A stretch of DNA of 64,000 nt from positions 1-64,000 of the forward strand of contig NZ_JAOQJI010000012.1 of the NCBI RefSeq assembly GCF_025567125.1, given 5' to 3'. Each line of letters begins with the position of its first letter. The first letter of the stretch is position 1. A program made the translations under genes and the position numbers. Below are positions 1 through 7,800 of the stretch, piece by piece. The notes beneath the pieces are model-generated. The model did no database searches, was not told the origin of the DNA, and was given only the letters and a program-made list of their open reading frames with translations. The DNA comes from Phocaeicola fibrisolvens (GTDB lineage Bacteria > Bacteroidota > Bacteroidia > Bacteroidales > Bacteroidaceae).

Positions 1-26
1 TAAAGATACAAAATCTTTAGGTAATA

Positions 27-60
27 ACAATGCCTCGGCTTGGGAAAGTCGGGGCGTTGT
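27..60. terminator. Strong hairpin, possible terminator of a gene outside the window
   Basis: A 15-bp stem (27-41 with 46-60, several G-U pairs) closes on a four-base loop. There is no clean T-run on either side, so it may be a terminator of an upstream gene or part of insertion-sequence debris. Confidence 0.35.
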
Positions 61-70
61 CATAAAAAAA

Positions 71-96
71 GAGGGTATGCATTTTGACACACCCTC
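71..96. repeat. IS1182-type terminal repeat remnant, copy 1
   Basis: A 26-base imperfect palindrome whose right half reads TTTTGACACACCCTC. It closely resembles the sequence at 598-624 in the same orientation. This looks like the right end of an IS1182-type element, most of which would lie before the window. The family assignment rests on resemblance to remembered IS1182 ends and on the transposase fragment that follows. Confidence 0.5.
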
Positions 97-259
97 AAAA
101 GGAGCTACCCTAAAATTGGAAACTTACATATCCTTCATTCTTTATCGACAGTTTTCCACAAACAATCAGTTTACTTTTATTCAGTCTTTGAATGTCATAT
201 CATACCTATGCTAGACATCCACAATATCAAAATTCATTCTTTAACTTAATCACATTTTT

Positions 260-499
260 ATGGAACAAGACTCAGAGAAAGGTATCAGACATAGAGGGCA
301 AAGATGCATAGAGCCTGAAGCCGTCTTTGGACAAATCAAATACGACATGGGATACAAAAGGTTCAGGCATTTTGGAAAAGACAAGGCCACAATGGACTTT
401 GCCTTCTTTGCCATTGCCTTTAATATAAAGAAAATGTGTGCTAAAATCAAAAATCAGAAGATGACAGACAAAAATTATCAAAATATAAGGGTGGCATAA
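260..499 (+). pseudogene. C-terminal fragment of an IS1182-family transposase
   Basis: The 79-residue frame matches only the last part of DDE transposases of the IS1182 group. The stretch around EPEAVFGQIK carries the glutamate expected as the third catalytic acid, and it is followed by the usual hydrophobic AFFAIAFNIKKM end. The frame has a stop at 242-244 just upstream, so the N-terminal and central parts, with the two catalytic aspartates, are missing. It is therefore a decayed remnant and not an active transposase. IS-end-like repeats flank it at 71-96 and 598-624. Confidence 0.7.
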
Positions 500-597
500 G
501 CCATCTACAGCACATTATACCCCCAAAAGGCATGGACATAGGAAAAACATAAATCACACTCTATGAAAAAGGCAAACGATGATTATATAACGAAAAA

Positions 598-624
598 GAG
601 GATGCATCATTTTGACACATCCTC
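598..624. repeat. IS1182-type terminal repeat remnant, copy 2
   Basis: A 27-base imperfect palindrome, GAGGATG at the left and CATCCTC at the right, with ATTTTGACACA in between. It closes the transposase fragment at 260-499 and stops 6 bp from the 3' end of tRNA-Gln, so the element inserted right behind the tRNA gene. Confidence 0.55.
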
Positions 625-630
625 TTGACG

Positions 631-701
631 TTGGACTACCAAGATTCGAACTTGGACAAACAGAACCAAAACCTGTTGTGCTGCCATTACACCATAGTCC
701 A
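631..701 (-). tRNA. tRNA-Gln (anticodon UUG)
   Basis: Read on the minus strand, TGGACTA (701-695) pairs with TAGTCCA to form a 7-bp acceptor stem. The T-arm carries the GTTCGAATC signature, and the anticodon arm CAGGT-TTTGG-TTCTG shows the anticodon TTG. The first base is U and the discriminator is A. The start with U1, pairing A72, is typical of tRNA-Gln. No CCA is encoded. A complete Bacteroides-type promoter lies 32-64 bp upstream (733-765). Confidence 0.95.
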
Positions 702-732
702 AACTTTATGTTGTTTTCCTCGGAAAACGTTG

Positions 733-765
733 CAAAGATAAATGTTTTTAGGAATACTTTCCAAA
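733..765 (-). promoter_or_regulatory. Promoter of tRNA-Gln
   Basis: On the minus strand there is a TTTG (-33 element, 762-765), a 21-bp spacer and TATCTTTG (-7 element, 733-740). This matches the Bacteroides sigma-ABfr consensus. The predicted start is about 25 bases before the mature tRNA. Confidence 0.7.
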
Positions 766-803
766 TAAATTCTGACTTTTTTTCCGTTTCTGCGGGGAAT
801 CCT

Positions 804-811
804 TACCTTTG
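804..811 (+). promoter_or_regulatory. -7 promoter box of the tricorn-like protease gene
   Basis: TACCTTTG fits the Bacteroides -7 consensus TAnnTTTG and lies 20 bp before the ATG at 831. No clear -33 element is seen. Confidence 0.45.
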
Positions 812-830
812 TTTTCAAAACCATTTGATT

Positions 831-3800
831 ATGATGAAGAAAATATTGTCTGCATTGGTGCTGGGAAGCACAGTGACTTGTGCCATGGCGGTTACCCCGT
901 TGTGGATGCGTGACGTGCGTATCTCCCCAGACGGAAAAGAAATTTTGTTTTGTTACAAGGGAGACATCTACAAGGTAGCTTCTAAAGGGGGTGAGGCGGT
1001 ACAGCTGACTACCCAGGATTCCTACGAATCGTCTCCGGTGTGGTCGCCCGATGGCAAGCAGATTGCCTTTGCCAGCGACCGTTTTGGGAATACGGATGTG
1101 TTTGTGATGTCGGCCAACGGAGGTTCGGCTCGCAGATTGACCACTAACTCGGCTTCGGAAATTCCTTCCGCTTTCACACCAGACGGAAAGTACATTGTGT
1201 TCTCGGCCAGCATTCAGGACCCGGCCAGCAGTGCGCTGTTTCCGACTTCTGCCATGACGGAATTGTATAAGGTATCGGCAGAAGGGGGAAAGACGGAACA
1301 GATTCTGGGTACGCCTGCCGAAATGGTTTGCTTCAATGCGGCGGGCAACAAGTTCTTGTATCAGGACCGGAAAGGGTTTGAGGATGAATGGCGCAAGCAC
1401 CACACTTCTTCTATCACACGGGATATCTGGATGTACGACATGACCTCGGGCAAGCATACCAACCTGACCAAACGGGCGGGAGAAGACCGTAACCCGGTAT
1501 TGTCGGCCGATGGCAAGGAAGTGTTCTTCCTGAGTGAGCGCAACAAAGGTTCGTTTAATGTGTATTCGTTTCCGTTGGATCACCCGGACCAGGTGAAGCC
1601 GCTGACTTCTTGCTCCACACATCCGGTGCGTTTCCTGTCTTTGGGCAGCGACGGTACAATGTGCTATACGTATAATGGAGAAATTTATACACAGGCTCAA
1701 GGTGGAAAACCGGCAAAAGTCGCCATTTCACTGACACGCGACGACGAGGATATTCCGGTGACGTTGACCTATACGAGAGGGGCTTCGGAAGCGGTGGTTT
1801 CGCCCGACGGCAAGCAGGTGGCTTTCATCGTGCGTGGAGAGGTGTTCGTGACCTCTGTGGAATATGGTACGACCAAGCAGATTACGCATACACCGGAAGC
1901 GGAAGAGGGATTGTCTTTCGGAGCAGACAACCGTACGCTGGTATATGCCAGTGAGCGGGAAGGAAACTGGCAGCTTTACAAGGCGGAAATTGAACGGAAA
2001 GAGGATTTGAATTTCCCGAATGCCACTTTGATTAAGGAAGAAGTGCTGTTGCCTTCCAAGACCGTGGAACGGATGTATCCCAAGTTCTCGCCCGATGGCA
2101 AGGAGGTGGCTTTCATTGAAGACCGTATCCGCCTGAAGGTGTTGAACCTCGAAACGAACAAGGTGCGTGAGATTACCGACGGAAGTACGTGGTATGAACT
2201 GAGTGGAGGATTCCATTATGCCTGGTCGCCCGATGGAAAATGGTTTACGCTGGAGTTCATCGGCAACAAGCACGATCCGTATACCGATATCGCTTTGGTC
2301 AGTGCCGACGGAAAAGGAAAACTCGTGAACCTGACCAACAGTGGTTACACCAGTGGTTCGCCGAAATGGACCATGGACGGCAATGCCATCCTGTTCACCA
2401 CCGAGCGTTACGGAATGCGTAACCATGCTTCCTGGGGTTCACTGGACGACGTGATGATGGTCTTTGTGAACCAGGATGCCTACGACAAATACCGTATGAG
2501 CAAGGAGGATTACGAGTTGCAGAAGGAACTGGAAAAAGAACAGAAGAAGGCTGCGGAAAAGAAAGACGGAAAGAAGGAAGATAAAAAAGAGGATAAAGAC
2601 AAGAAAGATGAGGCTGCCAAGGTGAAAGACATCGTGGTGGAACTGGAGGGCATTCAGGACCGTATCGTGCGTCTGACACCGAATTCATCGAACATCGCCT
2701 CGGCTATTCTTTCGAAGGATGGAGAGAGTCTGTATTATCTGTCGGCTTTCGAACGGGGTTTCGATATGTGGAAACTGGATTTGCGCAAACGGGAAACAAA
2801 ACTGTTGCACAAGATGGGTTCCGGATGGGCCGACATGGAGATGGACAAGGATGGAAAGAATCTGTTCGTGCTGGGGTCAGGTTCCATGCAGAAGATGGAC
2901 ATGAGCGGGGAGAAGCTGAAGCCGATTTCTTATCGGGCGGATGTGAAGATGGACTTGGCTGCTGAACGGGCTTACATGTATGATAACATGTGTCGTGAGG
3001 AGCAGAAACGTTTTTATGACGTGAAGATGCACGGAGTAGACTGGAAGGCCATGACGGCTAATTACCGTCGTTTCTTGCCGCATATCAACAACAAATATGA
3101 TTATGCGGAAATGCTGAGTGAACTGCTGGGCGAACTGAACGTATCGCACACGGGAGGCCGTTACCGTCCGGGAGCTAAGGAAGCTACCGCCAGTCTGGGA
3201 TTGCTGTATGACTGGAGTTACACGGGCAAAGGCATGAAGGTGGACGAAGTGGTGGAAAAAGGTCCGTTCGACCGGAAGACGACACAGGTGAAACCGGGTG
3301 TGGTGATTGAGAAGATTGACGGACAGCCGGCCGAGGGTGATTTTGCGGCGTTGCTGAATGGAAAGGCTGGTAAGAAGGTCTTGGTTTCGTTCTACGACCC
3401 CGAGTCGAAAGCCCGTTGGGATGAAGTAGTGAAACCCATCAGCGGCGGAGCCTTGAGTGGCCTGTTGTATGAGCGTTGGGTGAAACAGCGTGCGGCAGAT
3501 GTGGACAAATGGTCGAACGGTCGCCTGGGATACGTACATATCGAATCTATGGACGACGGCAGTTTCCGTACCATTTATTCGGATATCCTGGGTAAATACA
3601 ACAACCGGGAAGGTATCGTGATTGATACGCGTTTCAACGGAGGAGGCCGTTTGCATGAAGACATCGAAGTGTTGTTCAGCGGACATAAGTACCTGACACA
3701 GGTCATCCGCGGACGGGAAGCCTGCGACATGCCGAGCCGTCGCTGGAACAAGCCTTCCATCATGTTGCAGTGCGAGGCCAACTATTCGAATGCACACGGC

Positions 3801-4082
3801 ACGCCGTGGGTATACAAGCACCAGGGAATTGGTAAGCTGGTAGGCGCACCGGTTCCGGGTACGATGACGAGTGTGAACTGGGTACGGATGCAAGATCCGG
3901 ATTTGATTTACGGTATTCCAGTCATCGGTTACCGTCTGCCGGACGGCAGTTACCTGGAAAACAAGGAACTGGAGCCAGACATTTATGTGCTGAACGCGCC
4001 CGAAACCATTGTGAAAGGAGAAGATACGCAGTTGAAGGCGGCAGTAGACGAGCTGTTAAAAGAGCTGGATGCGAAGAAATAA
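831..4082 (+). CDS. Tricorn-like S41 family protease, exported
   Basis: A 1083-residue protein with a signal peptide (MMKKILSALVLGSTVTCAMA). An N-terminal beta-propeller is built from WD40-like/PD40 repeats with recurring SPDGK motifs (about residues 25-600). A lysine-rich low-complexity linker follows (about 560-600), then a tricorn core, a PDZ-like domain and a C-terminal S41 serine protease domain. The likely catalytic serine is in NYSNAHG, after the GIVIDTRFNGGG strand. Family members degrade peptides; the signal peptide points to the periplasm. The frame stays open upstream through the tRNA gene, but the ATG at 831 (or 834) is preferred because it gives the signal peptide and follows a -7 box. 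It is a single-gene unit with its own terminator. Confidence 0.88.
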   Translation: MMKKILSALVLGSTVTCAMAVTPLWMRDVRISPDGKEILFCYKGDIYKVASKGGEAVQLTTQDSYESSPVWSPDGKQIAFASDRFGNTDVFVMSANGGSARRLTTNSASEIPSAFTPDGKYIVFSASIQDPASSALFPTSAMTELYKVSAEGGKTEQILGTPAEMVCFNAAGNKFLYQDRKGFEDEWRKHHTSSITRDIWMYDMTSGKHTNLTKRAGEDRNPVLSADGKEVFFLSERNKGSFNVYSFPLDHPDQVKPLTSCSTHPVRFLSLGSDGTMCYTYNGEIYTQAQGGKPAKVAISLTRDDEDIPVTLTYTRGASEAVVSPDGKQVAFIVRGEVFVTSVEYGTTKQITHTPEAEEGLSFGADNRTLVYASEREGNWQLYKAEIERKEDLNFPNATLIKEEVLLPSKTVERMYPKFSPDGKEVAFIEDRIRLKVLNLETNKVREITDGSTWYELSGGFHYAWSPDGKWFTLEFIGNKHDPYTDIALVSADGKGKLVNLTNSGYTSGSPKWTMDGNAILFTTERYGMRNHASWGSLDDVMMVFVNQDAYDKYRMSKEDYELQKELEKEQKKAAEKKDGKKEDKKEDKDKKDEAAKVKDIVVELEGIQDRIVRLTPNSSNIASAILSKDGESLYYLSAFERGFDMWKLDLRKRETKLLHKMGSGWADMEMDKDGKNLFVLGSGSMQKMDMSGEKLKPISYRADVKMDLAAERAYMYDNMCREEQKRFYDVKMHGVDWKAMTANYRRFLPHINNKYDYAEMLSELLGELNVSHTGGRYRPGAKEATASLGLLYDWSYTGKGMKVDEVVEKGPFDRKTTQVKPGVVIEKIDGQPAEGDFAALLNGKAGKKVLVSFYDPESKARWDEVVKPISGGALSGLLYERWVKQRAADVDKWSNGRLGYVHIESMDDGSFRTIYSDILGKYNNREGIVIDTRFNGGGRLHEDIEVLFSGHKYLTQVIRGREACDMPSRRWNKPSIMLQCEANYSNAHGTPWVYKHQGIGKLVGAPVPGTMTSVNWVRMQDPDLIYGIPVIGYRLPDGSYLENKELEPDIYVLNAPETIVKGEDTQLKAAVDELLKELDAKK

Positions 4083-4125
4083 GGACTGAAATTTCCGGGA
4101 GAACTGTCTTTCCGGACTTACAAAA

Positions 4126-4165
4126 ATGCCGGTTGATTCACAATGAGTCAGCCGGTATTTTTTGT
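4126..4165 (+). terminator. Terminator of the tricorn-like protease gene
   Basis: A 14-bp stem (4126-4139 with 4145-4158, some G-U pairs) is followed by a run of six T and TTTTC. It lies 43 bp after the stop codon. Confidence 0.8.
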
Positions 4166-4205
4166 TTTCTGACCTTTATTTCCCGAAGTAATTTTATCTC
4201 ATGTC

Positions 4206-4245
4206 AGTACTCTCTTGGTAGTACTCTAGTACTTCCGAAAGTACT
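4206..4245. repeat. Cluster of four AGTACT palindromes
   Basis: AGTACT occurs at 4206, 4220, 4228 and 4240, so 24 of 40 bases are this hexamer. The last two copies can form a 7-bp hairpin with loop CCGA. The cluster lies between the two converging terminators of the protease gene and tyrS. Its function is unknown. Confidence 0.7.
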
Positions 4246-4259
4246 GGCAGACTTCAAGA

Positions 4260-4298
4260 TACAAGAAAGGCTGCCCCAAATGGTATTGAGACAGCCTT
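4260..4298 (-). terminator. Terminator of tyrS
   Basis: On the minus strand a 12-bp stem (4298-4287 with 4278-4267, two G-U pairs) surrounds an 8-base loop and ends in TTTCTTG. It is 24 bp after the tyrS stop. Confidence 0.75.
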
Positions 4299-4321
4299 CC
4301 GGTATCTTTTTCTGAAAGAAT

Positions 4322-5614
4322 TTATTTGGCGATAACCAAGTAATAGTTCTTCTTTCCGCGCTGTACGAGCAGGTATTTTTCATCCAGCAGGTCGGCTGCG
4401 GTGATTTCCTGGTCGAAAGCCGTCAGTTTCTCTTTGTTCAATGAAACGCCACCGCCTTGAACCAGCTTACGCATTTCACCTTTTGACGGGAAGATGGCTG
4501 CTTTTTCGGTAAACAAATCTACGGCCTTGATGCCTGCTTCAATATCCGTCTTGGATACTTCAAACTGAGGAACCCCTTCAAATACAGAAAGTAGGGTGTC
4601 TTCGTCCAGTCTCTTCAGGGCCTCGGAAGTAGCTTTTCCAAAGAGGATGCCAGAGGCTTCCACTGCCGCATTGTAGTCGGCTTCCGAGTGAACCATGATG
4701 GTCACTTCCTTGGCCAGACGTTTCTGGAGCACGCGTGCTTCAGGAGCCTGTTCGTGTTCGGCAATCAGGCCTTCGATTTCTTCCTTGCTCAGGGAAGTGA
4801 AAATCTTGATATAGCGTTTGGCATCTTCGTCGCTTACGTTCAACCAGAACTGATAGAACTTGTAAGGAGAAGTATAACGGGAATCCAGCCAGATGTTTCC
4901 TGATTCTGTCTTTCCGAATTTACCGCCGTCGGCTTTTGTAATCAGCGGGCAAGTCAGGGCAAATACTTCTCCTCCGTTGGTACGGCGAATCAGTTCAGCA
5001 CCTGTGGTGATGTTTCCCCACTGGTCGGAGCCACCCAGCTGCAGCTTGCAGTTCTTGGTTTCATACAGATGCAGGAAATCGTATCCTTGTAACAGCTGGT
5101 AAGTAAATTCTGTGAAAGAAAGACCGTCGCGGGCTTCTCCGTTCAGACGTTTCTGTACGGATTCCTTTGCCATCATGTAGTTCACGGTGATGTGTTTTCC
5201 TACGGTACGGGCAAAATCCAGGAAAGAGAAGTCTTTCATCCAGTCGTAGTTGTTTACCAGTTCTGCACGGTTCGGGGCATCCGATTCAAAATCGAGGAAT
5301 TTGCCCAACTGCTTCTTGATACACTCCTGATTGTGGCGCAGGGTTTCCTCGTCCAGCAAATTACGTTCCTGCGACTTGCCTGAAGGGTCTCCAATCATAC
5401 CAGTGGCACCGCCTACCAGTGCCAACGGCTTGTGGCCGCAGCGTTGGAAATGACGCAACATCATCACGCCACACAGGTGACCGATATGCAACGAGTCGGC
5501 TGTAGGGTCAATACCCAGGTAAGCCGTTACCATTTCCTTCTTCAGCAGTTCTTCTGTTCCTGGCATCATGGTATGTATCATTCCACGCCATCTTAGTTCA
5601 TCTACAAAATTCAT
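4322..5614 (-). CDS. tyrS: Tyrosyl-tRNA synthetase
   Basis: The 430-residue protein is a class I aminoacyl-tRNA synthetase that charges tRNA-Tyr with tyrosine. It shows HIGH at residues 43-46 and the TyrS form of the KMSKS loop, KFGKT (GGKFGKTESGNIWLD). The C-terminal S4-like RNA-binding domain includes VQGGGVSLN. The length is normal for bacterial TyrS. It has its own promoter and terminator, so it is probably transcribed alone, apart from the minus-strand block upstream. Confidence 0.97.
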   Translation of the reverse strand: MNFVDELRWRGMIHTMMPGTEELLKKEMVTAYLGIDPTADSLHIGHLCGVMMLRHFQRCGHKPLALVGGATGMIGDPSGKSQERNLLDEETLRHNQECIKKQLGKFLDFESDAPNRAELVNNYDWMKDFSFLDFARTVGKHITVNYMMAKESVQKRLNGEARDGLSFTEFTYQLLQGYDFLHLYETKNCKLQLGGSDQWGNITTGAELIRRTNGGEVFALTCPLITKADGGKFGKTESGNIWLDSRYTSPYKFYQFWLNVSDEDAKRYIKIFTSLSKEEIEGLIAEHEQAPEARVLQKRLAKEVTIMVHSEADYNAAVEASGILFGKATSEALKRLDEDTLLSVFEGVPQFEVSKTDIEAGIKAVDLFTEKAAIFPSKGEMRKLVQGGGVSLNKEKLTAFDQEITAADLLDEKYLLVQRGKKNYYLVIAK

Positions 5615-5657
5615 CGAATGAAATTCTTAGTTTAACATATTTATTTAATAATTGAAG

Positions 5658-5688
5658 CAAAAGTACGACACTTTCTCTGAATAACCAA
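5658..5688 (-). promoter_or_regulatory. Promoter of tyrS
   Basis: TTG (5686-5688), a 20-bp spacer and TACTTTTG (5658-5665) on the minus strand match the Bacteroides -33/-7 pattern, 43 bp before the start codon. Confidence 0.6.
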
Positions 5689-5691
5689 TTT

Positions 5692-6351
5692 TTAGCGGTT
5701 AAAAAAGAGACGGTTAGCATTTTCGTGGAGGGCTTTGATGAGGCTCTCCATAGTCGTGCCGCGTACGGAAGCGACTTCGGAATAGAAGGTGGGGAAATCG
5801 ATATTTTCTTCATCGCTTTCCACCAATAACTTTTCGGTCGGCACGGCAGACAGGGCTTTTTCTTGGTATTTTTTTCCGAAGGAAAGATAAAATCCATGCC
5901 GGAGCAAGTCTTCGGCCAGTTCTTTCTTTCCTCTGAAACCATGAATAATCCAAGGTTGCGTAGGACGATGTTTCTTTTGGAATGCCAGAAGCTCTGTCGT
6001 AGCCTTGACAGCATGAATAAGTAAGGGGAAACGGTACTTTTCAGATAATGCAATGGCTGCCTGAAAAGCTTCCTGTTGCAGCGGAAGAGGAACATCGCAC
6101 AGCTTGTCAAGTCCTGCTTCTCCCACGGCTACTACCCGTGGGTCGGATGAAAGGCAGTGTTCCATCCAGTTTGTTTGTAATGGGAGGTTCTCTGCAGACA
6201 GATACCAAGGATGGAGGCTGACAGAGAGGTACTTGGCTTGTTGGAAAACCACAGAGGCCGATTCCATCATGCTGCAGCTGAGAATGGAGGTGGTCTGTGC
6301 GTCGGATGTCAAGTGATGGGTGTGTGCGTCGAAAAAAGGAGTCTCAAGCAT
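5692..6351 (-). CDS. TatD-family metal-dependent hydrolase
   Basis: A 219-residue TIM-barrel hydrolase of the TatD family; members are metal-dependent DNases or related hydrolases in the cytoplasm. Visible metal-site motifs, in order, are FDAHTHH near the start, VGEAGLD, LLIHAV, IHGFRG and VESDEEN. The start MLETPFFDAHTHH at 6351 was chosen because it lies 11 bp after the yidD stop and places the first metal motif at the usual position. The longer frame to 6396 would run into yidD. It is the last gene of the rnpA-yidD run. It is shorter than E. coli TatD (about 260), as is common in Bacteroidetes. Confidence 0.85.
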   Translation of the reverse strand: MLETPFFDAHTHHLTSDAQTTSILSCSMMESASVVFQQAKYLSVSLHPWYLSAENLPLQTNWMEHCLSSDPRVVAVGEAGLDKLCDVPLPLQQEAFQAAIALSEKYRFPLLIHAVKATTELLAFQKKHRPTQPWIIHGFRGKKELAEDLLRHGFYLSFGKKYQEKALSAVPTEKLLVESDEENIDFPTFYSEVASVRGTTMESLIKALHENANRLFFNR

Positions 6352-6362
6352 GGGGGAAAGAG

Positions 6363-6584
6363 TTAAGGAACAGGGTCGTATCCGGAGCCTCCCCAAGGGT
6401 GGCAGCGGAGAATGCGCCGTATGGCCAGGTACAATCCTTTCAGGGGGCCGTGCTTCTTGATGGCTTCAATGGCATACTGTGAACAGGTGGGGGTGAAGCG
6501 GCAGGAAGGAGGCGTGAAGGGGGAGATGCAGTTCCGGTAAAAATAAATGGGAAGCAAAAGAAGAAAAGTCAGAATCTTTCTCAT
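6363..6584 (-). CDS. yidD: Membrane protein insertion efficiency factor YidD
   Basis: The 73-residue protein has an N-terminal hydrophobic segment (residues 4-17) and the YidD core YRNCISPFTPPSCRFTPTCS, followed by QYAIEAIKKHG and the RRILRCHPWGGSGYDPVP end. Family members assist YidC-dependent insertion of inner-membrane proteins. Its ATG overlaps the rnpA stop by 4 bp, so the two are likely translationally coupled. The rnpA-yidD pairing is widely conserved. Confidence 0.95.
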   Translation of the reverse strand: MRKILTFLLLLPIYFYRNCISPFTPPSCRFTPTCSQYAIEAIKKHGPLKGLYLAIRRILRCHPWGGSGYDPVP

Positions 6585-6976
6585 GCCAGACGTTCTGCAG
6601 TAAGTTGTAACAGTTTGACGACCTTAGCTTCTACTTCAGCGGAGTCATGGAGTTCGTTGTCCAGCCAGATAAAGGCCAAGGCCACTTTTTTGTGTGAGTT
6701 CTTCAGTGAATCAATCAGGATTTGCTTATGCTTGCGGTAGGCTTCGCGTATCTGACGTTTCACGCGGTTGCGTTTCACGGCCCGTTTAAACCGTTTTTTG
6801 GGCACACTGATCAGGATGGTGGCTATGGGCAGATTCTCTCCTTCAACTGGCATGTAGACGATACGCAGAGGAAAAGCAGGAAGCGACTTGCTGCCTCCTG
6901 TGAAGAGTTTCTCTATCAGTATCCGGCTATTCAGCCGTTCTACCTTTGGCAAAGTGGGTTTTTGAGAATCAGTCAT
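6581..6976 (-). CDS. rnpA: Ribonuclease P protein component
   Basis: The 131-residue protein is the protein subunit of RNase P, which trims the 5' leader of pre-tRNAs with the catalytic RNA. The RNP signature KRNRVKRQIREAYR is present and preceded by VPKKRFKRAV. The ATG at 6976 is chosen; the frame stays open to a TTG at 7000, but that lies inside the hemD terminator hairpin. It overlaps yidD by 4 bp downstream. No rpmH gene sits next to it, unlike the order in many other phyla. Confidence 0.95.
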   Translation of the reverse strand: MTDSQKPTLPKVERLNSRILIEKLFTGGSKSLPAFPLRIVYMPVEGENLPIATILISVPKKRFKRAVKRNRVKRQIREAYRKHKQILIDSLKNSHKKVALAFIWLDNELHDSAEVEAKVVKLLQLTAERLA

Positions 6977-6988
6977 AGACACGGTACT

Positions 6989-7033
6989 AAAAAGTAACAA
7001 AGCGAAGTAATGCTTTTATTGCTTCGCTTTGTT
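6989..7033 (-). terminator. Terminator of hemD
   Basis: Perfect 12-bp inverted repeat AACAAAGCGAAG (7033-7022 with 7007-6996), followed on the minus strand by ACTTTTTA. It separates hemD from rnpA. Confidence 0.75.
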
Positions 7034-7048
7034 GGTCAGAGATATTTC

Positions 7049-7795
7049 TTATTTGTTGTGTTCGCGGATAAACATATCCAATGCGGCCGGCATGGAAGGA
7101 GCGGCGCTGGAAGGAGCTTCCAAATCGAGACGTAAACCTGCGTCCTTGACTGCCTTGGCAGTGGTAGGGCCGAAACTTCCAATAGCAATGTCTTTCTGTT
7201 CGAAGTTCGGGAAGTTCTTCATCAGCGACTGGATACCTGCCGGGCTGAAGAAAATCAGCATGTCATAGTTGAATTCTTCACCGGGTGTAAAGTCGTTGCT
7301 TACTGTGCGATACATTATTGCTTCTGTATGCTGGATATGGTTTTTGTCGAGCAAATCTTTGATTTCATCGTTGTGTACATCAGATATTGGAATGAAATAT
7401 TTTTCCGTATTATGCTTGACGATGAGCGGAAGTAAGTCGGCAAATTTACCTGTGGCACCGAAAAAGACTTTTCGTTTACGATATTGTACGTATTTCTGGA
7501 TATACAATGCAATTGTTTCCGAAGTACAGAAATATTTCATCGTTTCCGGAATCGTCACACGCAATTCTGTGCACAGACTAAAGAAATGATCGATAGCATG
7601 GCGTGAAGTAAATACAACGGCTGTATGGTCTAGAATAGAAACCTTCTGCTGTCTGAATTCTTTAGCCGACAAACTTTCTACTTTGATGAACGGGCGAAAA
7701 TCTATCTTCACTCCGTATTTCTCAGCAATGTCAAAATAGGGAGACTTTTCTGTCGTCGGTTTAGGCTGAGAAACGAGGACTTTCTTTATTTTCAA
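7049..7795 (-). CDS. hemD: Uroporphyrinogen-III synthase (HemD)
   Basis: A 248-residue cytoplasmic protein of the HemD family, whose members close hydroxymethylbilane to uroporphyrinogen III in tetrapyrrole synthesis. The family is poorly conserved, but the two-lobe pattern is clear: VVFTSRHAIDHFF in the first lobe, and MLIFFSPAGIQSL and GSFGPTTAKAVKDAG in the second. It follows the DUF4271 gene by 5 bp, as in many Bacteroidetes, and has a -7-like box of its own at 7880-7887. The rest of the haem pathway is not in the window, so the exact role in a gut anaerobe is inferred. Confidence 0.88.
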   Translation of the reverse strand: MKIKKVLVSQPKPTTEKSPYFDIAEKYGVKIDFRPFIKVESLSAKEFRQQKVSILDHTAVVFTSRHAIDHFFSLCTELRVTIPETMKYFCTSETIALYIQKYVQYRKRKVFFGATGKFADLLPLIVKHNTEKYFIPISDVHNDEIKDLLDKNHIQHTEAIMYRTVSNDFTPGEEFNYDMLIFFSPAGIQSLMKNFPNFEQKDIAIGSFGPTTAKAVKDAGLRLDLEAPSSAAPSMPAALDMFIREHNK

Positions 7796-7800
7796 CGTTA

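Noticed and set aside
120..170. Possible DnaA box near the parS-bearing chromosome region (TTTTCCACA around 151)
   Set aside because: A single near match 60 kb from the parS site, with no cluster of TTATCCACA boxes and no AT-rich unwinding stretch; no origin can be called.
2877..3893. Open frame of 338 codons on the minus strand
   Set aside because: Antisense to the tricorn-like protease; no domain, signal or start context. The same holds for 687-1700 and 1728-2426.
6976..7000. Earlier TTG start for rnpA
   Set aside because: It falls in the stem of the hemD terminator; the ATG at 6976 is a better start.
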